NCBI GenBank assembly: GCA_021106665.1
Contig: JAIOTR010000525.1
Location: 1-7,165, forward strand
Direction of reading: 5' to 3'
Length of the DNA stretch: 7,165 nucleotides
From: Bacteroidales bacterium
GTDB taxonomy: Bacteria; Bacteroidota; Bacteroidia; Bacteroidales; JAADJA01
Positions 1 through 5,381 of the stretch are shown here, one piece after another; the stretch's first letter is position 1; every line of letters starts with the position of its first letter. Both the position numbers and the translations under genes were made by a program. The notes beneath the pieces are model-generated. The model saw only the letters and a list, made by a program, of their open reading frames with translations. It was not told the DNA's origin and ran no database searches.

Positions 1-543
1 GGTATTTCAATGCGTGCTCTTTTTGAGGATACAGAGTTATCGGTTATAAAAAAATTGATGGACATTAATTTCTGGGGAACAGTATATTGTACAAAATATG
101 CTTTGCCGCATTTATTAAAAACGAAAGGTTCTGTTGTAGGAGTTTCTTCGATTGCAGGCTATAAAGGATTACCCGGAAGAACGGGCTATTCAGCCTCAAA
201 ATTTGCCATGCATGGATTTCTCGAAGTATTAAGGATTGAAAACATGAAGAAAGGATTGCATGTTTTAACTGCATGTCCGGGATTTACTGCTTCCAATATT
301 AGAAATACGGCATTAGCTGCAGATGGTTCACAACAGAGTGAATCACCTCGTGACGAAGAAAAAATGATGTCAGCCGAAGATGTTGCTGATAAAATTATTG
401 GAGCCATTGAGAAAAAGAAAGATAGGTTGACCCTTACAACACAAGGAAAATTAACTGTGCTGTTAAATAAGTTTTTCCCGAAATTTATGGACAAGATGGT
501 TTATAATCACATGGCGAAAGAAGCTGATTCCCCATTTAAGTGA
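1..543 (+). CDS. SDR family NAD(P)-dependent oxidoreductase, 5' end cut by window
   Basis: This is the C-terminal part of a classical short-chain dehydrogenase/reductase, a cytoplasmic NAD(P)-dependent oxidoreductase with a Rossmann fold. The frame is open from base 1 and its first codons read G-I-S-M-R, matching the NNAGIS region of the family, so the ATG at base 10 is internal. The N-terminal TGxxxGxG cofactor motif lies outside the window. Counting from that Met, the catalytic set is present: Asn20 (MDIN), Ser47 (GVSSIAG), Tyr60 and Lys64 (YSASK). The post-catalytic CPGF segment follows at 89-92. The C-terminal tail (about 120-177) is Lys-rich and has the length usual for the DHRS7B/YqjQ-like branch. 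The substrate cannot be told. Stop TGA is at 541-543. The next gene starts 118 bp downstream and shares no obvious function. Confidence 0.93.
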   Translation, partial: GISMRALFEDTELSVIKKLMDINFWGTVYCTKYALPHLLKTKGSVVGVSSIAGYKGLPGRTGYSASKFAMHGFLEVLRIENMKKGLHVLTACPGFTASNIRNTALAADGSQQSESPRDEEKMMSAEDVADKIIGAIEKKKDRLTLTTQGKLTVLLNKFFPKFMDKMVYNHMAKEADSPFK

Positions 544-584
544 TGTTTATTATTTTTATATTGAGGCGCCCAAAAGAATGATTA

Positions 585-633
585 AACTGTAAGTAGCAAA
601 CAGTTAAACCTGTCGAAATCCCATTTCAACAGG
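585..633. repeat. two small adjacent inverted repeats between SDR and beta-helix genes
   Basis: AACTGT (585-590) pairs with ACAGTT (600-605) across a 9-nt loop. Directly after it, CCTGT-c-GAAAT (609-619) pairs with ATTTC-a-ACAGG (623-633) across a CCC loop with one mismatch. Neither is followed by a T-run, so they are not convincing intrinsic terminators. They could be a 3' end structure of the SDR transcript or an operator for the next gene. No TAnnTTTG promoter box was seen in 544-661. Confidence 0.35.
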
Positions 634-661
634 CATAACATATTTCTAAATTTTAAAACAT

Positions 662-2059
662 ATGAAGAAGTTAATTACATTTATTATTTTAATCACAATA
701 TCAACAGGTATATTTGCACAAACGCCGGTAAGCGGGAATCAGTCAGGAATATGGACTGCCGCAAATTCTCCTTATCAGGTTATCGGAGAAATATTAGTCC
801 CGGGCGGACAAACTTTAACAATTGAAGCCGGCATTGAAGTCAACTTTCAGGGACATTATAAATTTACCGTTCAGGGAAACCTGCAGGCATTGGGAACTGA
901 ATCCGACTCTGTTTTCTTTACAACCGAAAACCAGGCCACCGGCTGGGGCGGAATAAGATTTGATGGTTCCGATGGTATAAGCAATTTATCATATTGCCGA
1001 ATTGAATATGGAAAAACTGCAGGCAATTATCCTGATAATCATGGAGGCGGTATGGCATTGTTGACATCCGATGCTGTAGTATCAAACTGTGTTTTTGCTG
1101 ATAACGATGCCACTGGCGAAAGTGATGGAATGGGTGGTGCTGTGTATGCCATAAATACGGGTAGTCCATCAGAACCCCTTACCTTATTCACAAATTGTAA
1201 ATTCCTAAGAAATCACGCTTATGGCGAAGGGGGCGCAATAAAATTTACTTCGGATATGAATACAGAAATTTTTGGCTGCGAATTTATTGAAAATACATGC
1301 AACTACGGCGGTGGGGCAATTTCATTTTATTCGGTATTTGATACAAAAATGATCTATTGCCTGTTTGCTGAGAATTCGACAAGCTATTCAAGTGGAGGTG
1401 CAATTCATACGCTTGGTTTTGATAACAGTATAATATTTAAACATTGCACCATGTCAGGAAATTCGGCTCCCGGTGGTGATGGAGGAGCAGTAAGTCTTGT
1501 TTGGGCAAACGCAAGTTTTGTAAACAGCATAATATATAACAATCCCGGAGCATGGAGTGATGATATTTATATTGATATGGGTGGATCGGCTGATATTAAT
1601 TACTGTAATCTGACAATGCCAAGCGGCGCAACCGGTAGCAACAATATAAACGAAAATCCGCAGTTTGTTGATGTCGGTAATCTTGATTTCCGGCTTATGG
1701 AAACATCACCCTGCATTGATGCCGGAATTGATATAGGTTTAGAATATATCGGCGAGGCCCCGGATATGGGCTGTTATGAATACGATCCCTCAACAGGTAC
1801 AAATAATTATCAAACAGATAATTTGAAGATTTTTCCAAACCCAACAAATGGAAAAATAAAGTTTGAATTTGCTGATAACAATCCCGTACGTACGGGACAA
1901 CAAATAAAAGTTACTGATTTGACAGGAAAAACAATAATTGAAAAGCAAGAAATACAGCAAAATGAACCAATTGATTTATCAGGTTTTGGAAGTGGAATTT
2001 ATATCATCAGCATTGAAACGGATAAAGAAATATTTACTACCAAAATAGTGAAAGAATAA
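662..2059 (+). CDS. secreted right-handed beta-helix protein with T9SS type A sorting domain
   Basis: This 465-aa protein should be exported by Sec and then moved to the cell surface or medium by the type IX system. Residues 1-19 are a signal peptide (MKK, hydrophobic core, cleavage near IFA-Q). Residues about 100-320 form a parallel beta-helix: Gly-rich turns (GGGM 128, GGAV 158, GGAI 190, GGAI 217, GGAI 245, GGAV 274) recur every 27-32 residues, each followed by N/S-C-x-F/M strands. Residues about 332-356 (NPQFVDVGNLDFRL, then SPCIDAG) match the choice-of-anchor Q segment that often ends such helices. Residues about 387-465 (LKIFPNPTNGK, GIYIISI, TTKIVKE) are the T9SS type A sorting domain. 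Family members include polysaccharide lyases and adhesins, but no catalytic residues could be assigned, so the substrate is unknown. ATG at 662 is well placed before the signal peptide. The sorting domain contains an odd palindrome-encoded stretch, NPVRTGQ (407-413). Confidence 0.9.
   Translation: MKKLITFIILITISTGIFAQTPVSGNQSGIWTAANSPYQVIGEILVPGGQTLTIEAGIEVNFQGHYKFTVQGNLQALGTESDSVFFTTENQATGWGGIRFDGSDGISNLSYCRIEYGKTAGNYPDNHGGGMALLTSDAVVSNCVFADNDATGESDGMGGAVYAINTGSPSEPLTLFTNCKFLRNHAYGEGGAIKFTSDMNTEIFGCEFIENTCNYGGGAISFYSVFDTKMIYCLFAENSTSYSSGGAIHTLGFDNSIIFKHCTMSGNSAPGGDGGAVSLVWANASFVNSIIYNNPGAWSDDIYIDMGGSADINYCNLTMPSGATGSNNINENPQFVDVGNLDFRLMETSPCIDAGIDIGLEYIGEAPDMGCYEYDPSTGTNNYQTDNLKIFPNPTNGKIKFEFADNNPVRTGQQIKVTDLTGKTIIEKQEIQQNEPIDLSGFGSGIYIISIETDKEIFTTKIVKE
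1882..1897. repeat. 16-bp perfect palindrome inside the sorting-domain coding sequence
   Basis: TCCCGTACGTACGGGA is its own reverse complement. It encodes the end of Asn407 through Gly412 (N-P-V-R-T-G). It sits between FEFADN and QIKVTDLTGK, where type A sorting domains normally run straight from one beta strand to the next. The GC-rich block stands out in an AT-rich gene. It looks like a small palindromic element inserted in frame, in the manner of Rickettsia palindromic elements, but this is inferred from a single copy. Confidence 0.6.
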
Positions 2060-2222
2060 AAAAAGTCGTAACATTTATTTTGAAGCAATCCTATCGTGTT
2101 TGCTCAGAGTAGTTTTCGTTGTTAGTGCGAGTTTGTAGCTCATGTTTTCTATTTTATATGTAGGAGTATCCTGCTGGGCCTTTATCGGAAATAATCAAAT
2201 ATTCGAATTATGAATAAAGTTG

Positions 2223-2333
2223 TAAACTTTTATCAAAACTAAAAACTATCTTTTCCATATCAAACTATATTGTTGATTTCCTTGGTGTTTCACCCCTCTT
2301 TAATTTTTTAGAGAGGGGCCGGGGTGAGTTAAA
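2223..2333. repeat. direct repeat copy 1 (111 bp), with GC-rich hairpin
   Basis: This 111-bp segment recurs at 2766-2877 in the same orientation, offset 543 bp, with two substitutions (2300 T/C, 2302 A/G) and one G insertion in a G-run. Its right part holds a hairpin, CCCCTCTTT (2293-2301) and AGAGAGGGG (2310-2318), around an 8-nt loop, followed by CCGGGGTGAGTT. The stem has one G-T wobble where copy 2 has a full pair. The repeat encodes the last 22 residues of the DUF559 gene. Confidence 0.92.
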
Positions 2334-2690
2334 ATATTTCCTTATTTTCCCTCTAACCTTCTCCATATCCTGCAATTCCTCATTTTTAATTCTTATAACC
2401 TTTAATCCCATTTCTTCAATTATATAATCTCTTTGTTTATCATAATCTTTTTGGTAATCGTGTATTTTTCCATCAAGTTCCACAACAAGATTATGTTCGG
2501 CACAATAAAAATCGGCAATAAAGAATGACAGCTTTTTATCGTTGATATTCTCATAAAGCAATGGATGTTGTCTGAGGAATTTTTTACCATCAAATCTTCG
2601 GTTGCGAACCAACTGCCAAAAAATCTTTTCGGCTGGTGTTTGGTTTCTCCTTAATTCTCTTGCGAATTCTATTATTGTTTTTTTATTCAT
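2265..2690 (-). CDS. DUF559 domain protein, Vsr-like PD-(D/E)XK endonuclease family
   Basis: With the ATG at 2690-2688 this is a 141-aa protein. An in-frame GTG at 2711 would add seven residues, but it falls in the ACTCAC border of the hairpin repeat, so the ATG is preferred. The family signature is complete: LRRNQTPAEKIFWQLVRNRR (about 13-32), a KKFLRQHPL segment, FFIADFYC with Asp60, and VVELDGKIH with Glu71, Asp73 and His77, followed by VIRIKNEEL. DUF559 is related to Vsr mismatch nucleases, with Asp60 and Glu71/Asp73 the likely metal-binding residues. Activity has not been shown for most members. The last 22 residues (from FNSPRPLSKK) are encoded by the direct repeat and look like read-through into repeat DNA, not part of the fold. 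No methyltransferase or cos-like context suggests a restriction system. The gene ends TAG at 2267-2265. Confidence 0.88.
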   Translation of the reverse strand: MNKKTIIEFARELRRNQTPAEKIFWQLVRNRRFDGKKFLRQHPLLYENINDKKLSFFIADFYCAEHNLVVELDGKIHDYQKDYDKQRDYIIEEMGLKVIRIKNEELQDMEKVRGKIRKYFNSPRPLSKKLKRGETPRKSTI

Positions 2691-2705
2691 TAAATTATCT
2701 TTTTG

Positions 2706-2746
2706 ACTCACCCCCCAGCCCCCTCTCTACTCTGGCAGAGAGGGGG
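2706..2746. repeat. GC-rich hairpin at 5' border of the DUF559 gene
   Basis: CCCCCTCTCT (2719-2728) and AGAGAGGGGG (2737-2746) form a perfect 10-bp stem with the 8-nt loop ACTCTGGC. It is preceded by ACTCACCCCCC (2706-2716), the same border as in the two direct repeats but in the opposite orientation. The border overlaps the possible GTG start of the DUF559 gene. There is no T-run, so it is not a terminator on either strand. Confidence 0.9.
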
Positions 2747-2765
2747 AGTTGAATCCTGCGCCGTT

Positions 2766-2877
2766 TAAACTTTTATCAAAACTAAAAACTATCTTTTCCA
2801 TATCAAACTATATTGTTGATTTCCTTGGTGTTTCACCCCTCTCTGATTTTTTAGAGAGGGGCCGGGGGTGAGTTAAA
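2766..2877. repeat. direct repeat copy 2 (112 bp), abutting xerD stop
   Basis: This is the second copy of the direct repeat. Its hairpin is perfect: CCCCTCTCT (2836-2844), loop GATTTTTT, AGAGAGGGG (2853-2861). The following CCGGGGGTGAGTTAAA carries the xerD stop codon (TAA on the minus strand, 2875-2873), so xerD ends exactly where the repeat begins. Lying just 3' of xerD, the hairpin could stabilise the end of its mRNA. It lacks the T-run needed for an intrinsic terminator. Confidence 0.92.
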
Positions 2878-3796
2878 GTTTTTTCTTAAGATTTATCTCC
2901 GACCTCGGATGAAATTGTAGAATGGAAGCCCTGAGATATTCCCTGTCCAAATGGGTATAAATTTCAGTAGTAGTAATGGATTCATGGCCTAACATTTCCT
3001 GGACTGCCCTTAAATCAGCTCCTCTTTCAATTAAATGTGTAGCAAATGAATGCCGGAAAGTATGTGGGCTGATTGTTTTATTAATACCAGCTTTTTCCGC
3101 CAGGTCTTTGGTAATGATAAAAATCATTACGCGTGATAATTTATTTCCTCGTTTGTTTAAGAACAGGATGTCTGAACTCTCCTTCTTAACATCCATAAAG
3201 GCTCTTATTGTTTCTAAGTAAATCTTGATATGCTTAATGGCAATTTTTCCAATTGGAACAAGGCGCTCTTTATCGCCCTTTCCTGTTATTTTTATAAATC
3301 CATCATTAAAAAATAAATTGGAAATTTTTAAATTAATCAATTCTGAAACCCTCAGCCCGCAGCTATATAAAGTTTCCAGAATAGCTTTGTTACGGATTCC
3401 TTCCGGTTTACTCAGGTCAATGGCATCAATCAGTTTATTGATTTCTTCAAGACTTAAAGTATCCGGAAGCTTTCTTCCTGTTTTTGGGCTTTCCAATAAT
3501 TCTGCAGGATTTTGAAGGATTAAATCTTCAAGAATTAAATATTTATAAAATGCTTTGATCCCGGAAATATTCCGGGCCTGGGTTTTTGCCGACAATCCAA
3601 ATGAGTTTATCCAGAGTAAAAAATCTTTTAGGTCTTTTAATTTTACCTGATCGGGTGAAATTTCCTTATTTGCTGTTTGAAGATATTGAACAAATTTTTC
3701 AATATCATGGATATATGCATCTACAGAGTTTGCTGATAAAGCTTTTTCAAGTCTTAAATATTCTTTAAATCCATTTATGTAATTTTGCCATTTCAT
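2873..3796 (-). CDS. xerD: site-specific tyrosine recombinase XerD
   Basis: This is a complete 307-aa tyrosine recombinase, close to the usual 295-305 aa of XerC/XerD. Together with XerC it resolves chromosome dimers at dif during cell division. The N-terminal SAM-like core-binding domain covers about 3-90 (YINGFKEYLRLEKALSANSV is typical of Bacteroidota XerD), and the catalytic domain about 110-290. All six catalytic residues are visible: Arg149 (CGLRVSEL), Lys173 (GKGDKER), His245 and Arg248 (SPHTFRHSFATHL), His271 (LGHESITTT) and Tyr280 (EIYTH). XerD fits better than XerC on its N-terminus, though the two are close paralogues. An integrase of a mobile element is unlikely, because the protein has the housekeeping length and no excision or transfer genes are near. 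It is divergent from rpmG. A palindrome lies one base upstream of its start codon, and its 3' end touches the direct repeat. Confidence 0.93.
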   Translation of the reverse strand: MKWQNYINGFKEYLRLEKALSANSVDAYIHDIEKFVQYLQTANKEISPDQVKLKDLKDFLLWINSFGLSAKTQARNISGIKAFYKYLILEDLILQNPAELLESPKTGRKLPDTLSLEEINKLIDAIDLSKPEGIRNKAILETLYSCGLRVSELINLKISNLFFNDGFIKITGKGDKERLVPIGKIAIKHIKIYLETIRAFMDVKKESSDILFLNKRGNKLSRVMIFIITKDLAEKAGINKTISPHTFRHSFATHLIERGADLRAVQEMLGHESITTTEIYTHLDREYLRASILQFHPRSEINLKKKL

Positions 3797-3816
3797 ATTA
3801 ACTTTTCAAAGTTAAT
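3797..3816. promoter_or_regulatory. 20-bp inverted repeat touching the xerD start codon
   Basis: ATTAACTTT (3797-3805) and AAAGTTAAT (3808-3816) are perfect 9-bp arms around a TC spacer, immediately upstream of the xerD ATG (3796-3794). Read on the minus strand it contains TAACTTTG, which fits the Bacteroidota -7 box TAnnTTTG, but a -33 TTTG at the usual distance was not found. It could be an operator for xerD or an mRNA hairpin at the start codon. If the TAACTTTG box is real, the xerD message would be nearly leaderless. Confidence 0.5.
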
Positions 3817-3831
3817 TTTTTTTAGGAATAA

Positions 3832-3864
3832 TTAGGTTTTTTACATTTAAAGAAATACTTTTGC
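3832..3864 (+). promoter_or_regulatory. Bacteroidota-type promoter for the rpmG cluster
   Basis: TACTTTTGC (3856-3864) matches the -7 consensus TAnnTTTG exactly. TTAG at 3832-3835, 20 nt upstream, is a 3-of-4 match to the -33 TTTG. Transcription would begin near 3870, leaving a leader of roughly 110 nt before rpmG that contains the three stem-loops. It faces away from xerD. Confidence 0.65.
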
Positions 3865-3871
3865 ACCCCGA

Positions 3872-3963
3872 TTTTAACATCCATAGCTTTAGCGAAGGAT
3901 TGTTTTTAATATCTGTAGCTTTAGCAAAGAATATTTTTAAACCATAGTACAACGAAGGTTTAA
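3872..3963 (+). repeat. three tandem imperfect stem-loop repeats in the rpmG leader
   Basis: Units begin TTTTAA at 3872, 3904 and 3935, a 31-32 bp period. Units 1 and 2 match at 24 of 31 positions, sharing TAGCTTTAGC. Unit 3 keeps CCATAG and CGAAGG. Each can fold. Unit 1 pairs AACATCC (3876-3882) with GGAT-t-GTT (3897-3904). Unit 2 pairs AATAT (3908-3912) with ATATT (3931-3935). Unit 3 pairs TTAAACC (3937-3943) with GGTTTAA (3957-3963). Stem sequences differ while pairing and loop sequences are largely kept. In the predicted rpmG leader this may be a translational or stability control element. No known family was recognised. Confidence 0.55.
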
Positions 3964-3982
3964 TTTTAAAAAGAAAAAGAAA

Positions 3983-4168
3983 ATGGCAAAGAGTAAAGAC
4001 GCAAGAATACAGGTGATATTAGAATGTACCGAGCATAAAAATAGTGGTAAGCCGGGAACATCGAGATATATAACCACTAAAAACAAAAAGAATACTCCTG
4101 AAAGAATGGAGATAAAAAAATATAATCCGATTTTAAAGAAAATGACTGTTCATAAAGAAATTAAATAA
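3983..4168 (+). CDS. rpmG: 50S ribosomal protein L33
   Basis: This 61-aa protein is a structural component of the large ribosomal subunit near the E site. MAKSKDARIQVILECTEHK, then SRYITTKNKKNTPERMEIKKYNPILKKMTVHKEIK, aligns along the whole L33 family. It is the zinc-independent (C-minus) form: of the four zinc cysteines only the one in LEC remains, and the CxxC pairs are replaced by TEHK and NPILKK. This form is normal in many Bacteroidota. The ATG at 3983 is preceded by an A-rich leader (AAAAAGAAAAAGAAA), typical of the phylum in lacking a Shine-Dalgarno sequence. Eight bases separate it from the DUF4295 gene. In many relatives rpmB (L28) comes directly before rpmG. Here it is absent, and the promoter and divergent xerD take its place. 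Confidence 0.96.
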   Translation: MAKSKDARIQVILECTEHKNSGKPGTSRYITTKNKKNTPERMEIKKYNPILKKMTVHKEIK

Positions 4169-4176
4169 TTTGAATC

Positions 4177-4329
4177 ATGGCAAAGAAAGTAGTTGCTTCA
4201 TTACAAACAGCAGGTAAGAATTACGCTAAGGTGATAAAAATGGTTAGATCACCAAAAACAGGCGCCTATACATTTAAAGAAAATATAGTGCATGTTGAAC
4301 AGGTAAAAGATTATTTATCCAAAAAGTAA
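4177..4329 (+). CDS. DUF4295 family protein (50 aa)
   Basis: This short protein begins MAKKVVASLQTAGKNYAKVI, continues KMVRSPKTGAYTFKEN and ends VKDYLSKK. It is very basic and matches the DUF4295 family, which is confined to Bacteroidota and almost always sits between rpmG and ftsY. Function is not established in my knowledge. The size, charge and constant linkage to L33 suggest a ribosome-associated protein, which is inference. The start is the ATG at 4177, 8 bp after the rpmG stop, and the stop is TAA at 4327-4329. It is followed within 30 bp by a strong hairpin with a T-run, so the rpmG-DUF4295 message probably ends mostly there. Confidence 0.93.
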   Translation: MAKKVVASLQTAGKNYAKVIKMVRSPKTGAYTFKENIVHVEQVKDYLSKK

Positions 4330-4357
4330 TATTTATTTAAAGATAAAAAAGTAATGG

Positions 4358-4391
4358 AGCTTTTTCCTGTGCAGGAAGAAGCTTTTTTTTT
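4358..4391 (+). terminator. intrinsic terminator or attenuator before ftsY
   Basis: AGCTTTTTCCT (4358-4368) pairs with AGGAAGAAGCT (4373-4383) around a GTGC loop: 11 bp including one G-U wobble. The 3' arm runs straight into nine Ts (4383-4391). It follows DUF4295 by 28 bp. Only nine bases separate the T-run from the ftsY ATG, leaving no room for a promoter after it, so ftsY depends on read-through or on a promoter upstream of the hairpin. Confidence 0.85.
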
Positions 4392-4400
4392 AAAATAACA

Positions 4401-5354
4401 ATGATGGCTTTCTTAAACATCTTTTCTAAAGAGAAGAAAGAAAAACTTGACAAAGGATTATCCAAGACCAAGGATAGTGTTTTCTCAAAGATTTCAAGGG
4501 CTGTTGCCGGAAAATCAAAAGTGGATGACGAAGTTCTTGATGATCTTGAGGAAATCCTTGTTACTTCTGATGTAGGAGTTGATACAACATTAAAAATAAT
4601 TAAACGGATAGAGGAGCGTGTGTTACGGGATAAATATTTGGGAACGTCAGAGCTTAATAACATTCTAAAAGAAGAGATAGCGTTTTTATTGCAAGAAAAT
4701 AATTCCAATGATTATACTGATTTTTCAGTTCCTCCCGAAAAACATCCTTATGTAATTTTAGTGGTTGGTGTAAATGGTGTTGGAAAAACCACAACTATTG
4801 GAAAATTAGCCTATCAGTTTAAGCAGGCTGGGAAATCTGTATTGCTTGGCGCTGCTGATACATTCAGGGCGGCGGCGGTTGATCAGTTGGTAATTTGGGC
4901 CAACCGGGTAGGTGTTCCGATTGTTGACCAGGGAATGGATGCTGATCCTGCCTCGGTTGCTTTTGATACTATTAAATCAGCCATGGCGCAGGGAAATGAT
5001 ATTGTAATTATTGACACTGCAGGCAGATTGCATAACAAAGTGAATTTAATGAATGAATTGACGAAGATAAAACGGGTGATGCAAAAGCTGATTCCCGATG
5101 CTCCCCATGAGATACTTTTAATTTTAGATGCATCAACCGGCCAAAATGCGATTGAACAGGCACGTCAATTCACAGCAGCAACAGAGGTAAATGCCCTTGC
5201 CCTTACTAAATTGGATGGTACTGCAAAAGGGGGTGTGGTCATCGGCATTTCTGACCAATTTAAAGTTCCTGTTAAATATATTGGAATTGGTGAGAAGATG
5301 GAGGACCTCCAGATATTTAACCGAACTGAATTTGTTGATAGTCTGTTCAACTAA
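4401..5354 (+). CDS. ftsY: signal recognition particle receptor FtsY
   Basis: This 317-aa SRP GTPase at the inner membrane docks SRP-ribosome-nascent chain complexes and hands them to the Sec translocon. The short Lys-rich N-terminus (FSKEKKEKLDKGLSKTK) lacks the long acidic A domain of E. coli FtsY, as usual in this phylum. The N domain of four helices covers about 15-100 (DDEVLDDLEEILVTSDVGVDTT). The NG-type GTPase follows: P-loop GVNGVGKTTT (123-132), DTFRAAA (153-159), G3 DTAGR (205-209), G4 TKLDG (269-273), and the closing GIGEKMEDL (295-303) typical of FtsY. Every GTPase motif is intact. The start could be the ATG at 4401 or the adjacent ATG at 4404; 4401 is used here. The gene begins nine bases after a terminator-like T-run and is followed by rimO after 27 bp. 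Confidence 0.97.
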   Translation: MMAFLNIFSKEKKEKLDKGLSKTKDSVFSKISRAVAGKSKVDDEVLDDLEEILVTSDVGVDTTLKIIKRIEERVLRDKYLGTSELNNILKEEIAFLLQENNSNDYTDFSVPPEKHPYVILVVGVNGVGKTTTIGKLAYQFKQAGKSVLLGAADTFRAAAVDQLVIWANRVGVPIVDQGMDADPASVAFDTIKSAMAQGNDIVIIDTAGRLHNKVNLMNELTKIKRVMQKLIPDAPHEILLILDASTGQNAIEQARQFTAATEVNALALTKLDGTAKGGVVIGISDQFKVPVKYIGIGEKMEDLQIFNRTEFVDSLFN

Positions 5355-5381
5355 ATATTTATTTCATCAATATTTTATCCT

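Larger units (their letters stand above)
2223..2877. mobile_element. candidate DUF559/hairpin repeat unit between direct repeats
   Basis: A small nuclease-family gene lies between two nearly identical 111/112-bp direct repeats. Its immediate borders carry related hairpins in inverted orientation: ACTCACCCC on the minus strand at the left (up to 2329) and on the plus strand at the right (from 2706), each leading outward into CCCCTCTCT-8 nt-AGAGAGGGG. The third hairpin (2836-2861) belongs to direct-repeat copy 2 and abuts the xerD stop codon. No transposase is visible. Such a layout could arise by tandem duplication, by insertion beside an existing hairpin repeat, or as a nuclease gene that spreads with its own hairpins. 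The mobile label is an inference. Confidence 0.4.

Noticed and set aside
2060..2222. Gap after the beta-helix gene, checked for RNA genes or a terminator
   Set aside because: No hairpin with a T-run, tRNA fold or promoter box was found.
2265..2711. DUF559 gene as part of a restriction-modification or Vsr repair system
   Set aside because: No DNA methyltransferase or specificity gene lies nearby, and Vsr genes normally accompany dcm-type methylases.
2836..2861. Perfect GC-rich hairpin as an intrinsic terminator of xerD
   Set aside because: On the minus strand the hairpin is followed by TGAAACACC, with no T-run, and the same hairpin recurs where no gene end needs it.
3225..3515. Open frame on the plus strand opposite xerD
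   Set aside because: It is a mirror of a well-conserved gene with no recognisable protein features; likewise the frames opposite the SDR (186-494), beta-helix (918-1169) and ftsY (4337-4708) genes.
2873..3796. Tyrosine recombinase as integrase of a mobile element acting on the nearby repeats
   Set aside because: Length, N-terminus and full housekeeping XerD motifs fit the chromosomal enzyme, and no excisionase, transfer or att-like pair is seen.
3797..3816. dif site next to xerD
   Set aside because: dif has 11-bp arms around a 6-bp centre; this has 9-bp arms around 2 bp and does not resemble known dif arms.
3872..3963. Short regularly spaced repeats that could suggest a CRISPR array
   Set aside because: There are only three imperfect units in direct tandem, without unique spacers, and no cas gene is present. 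The changes follow a stem-loop pattern.
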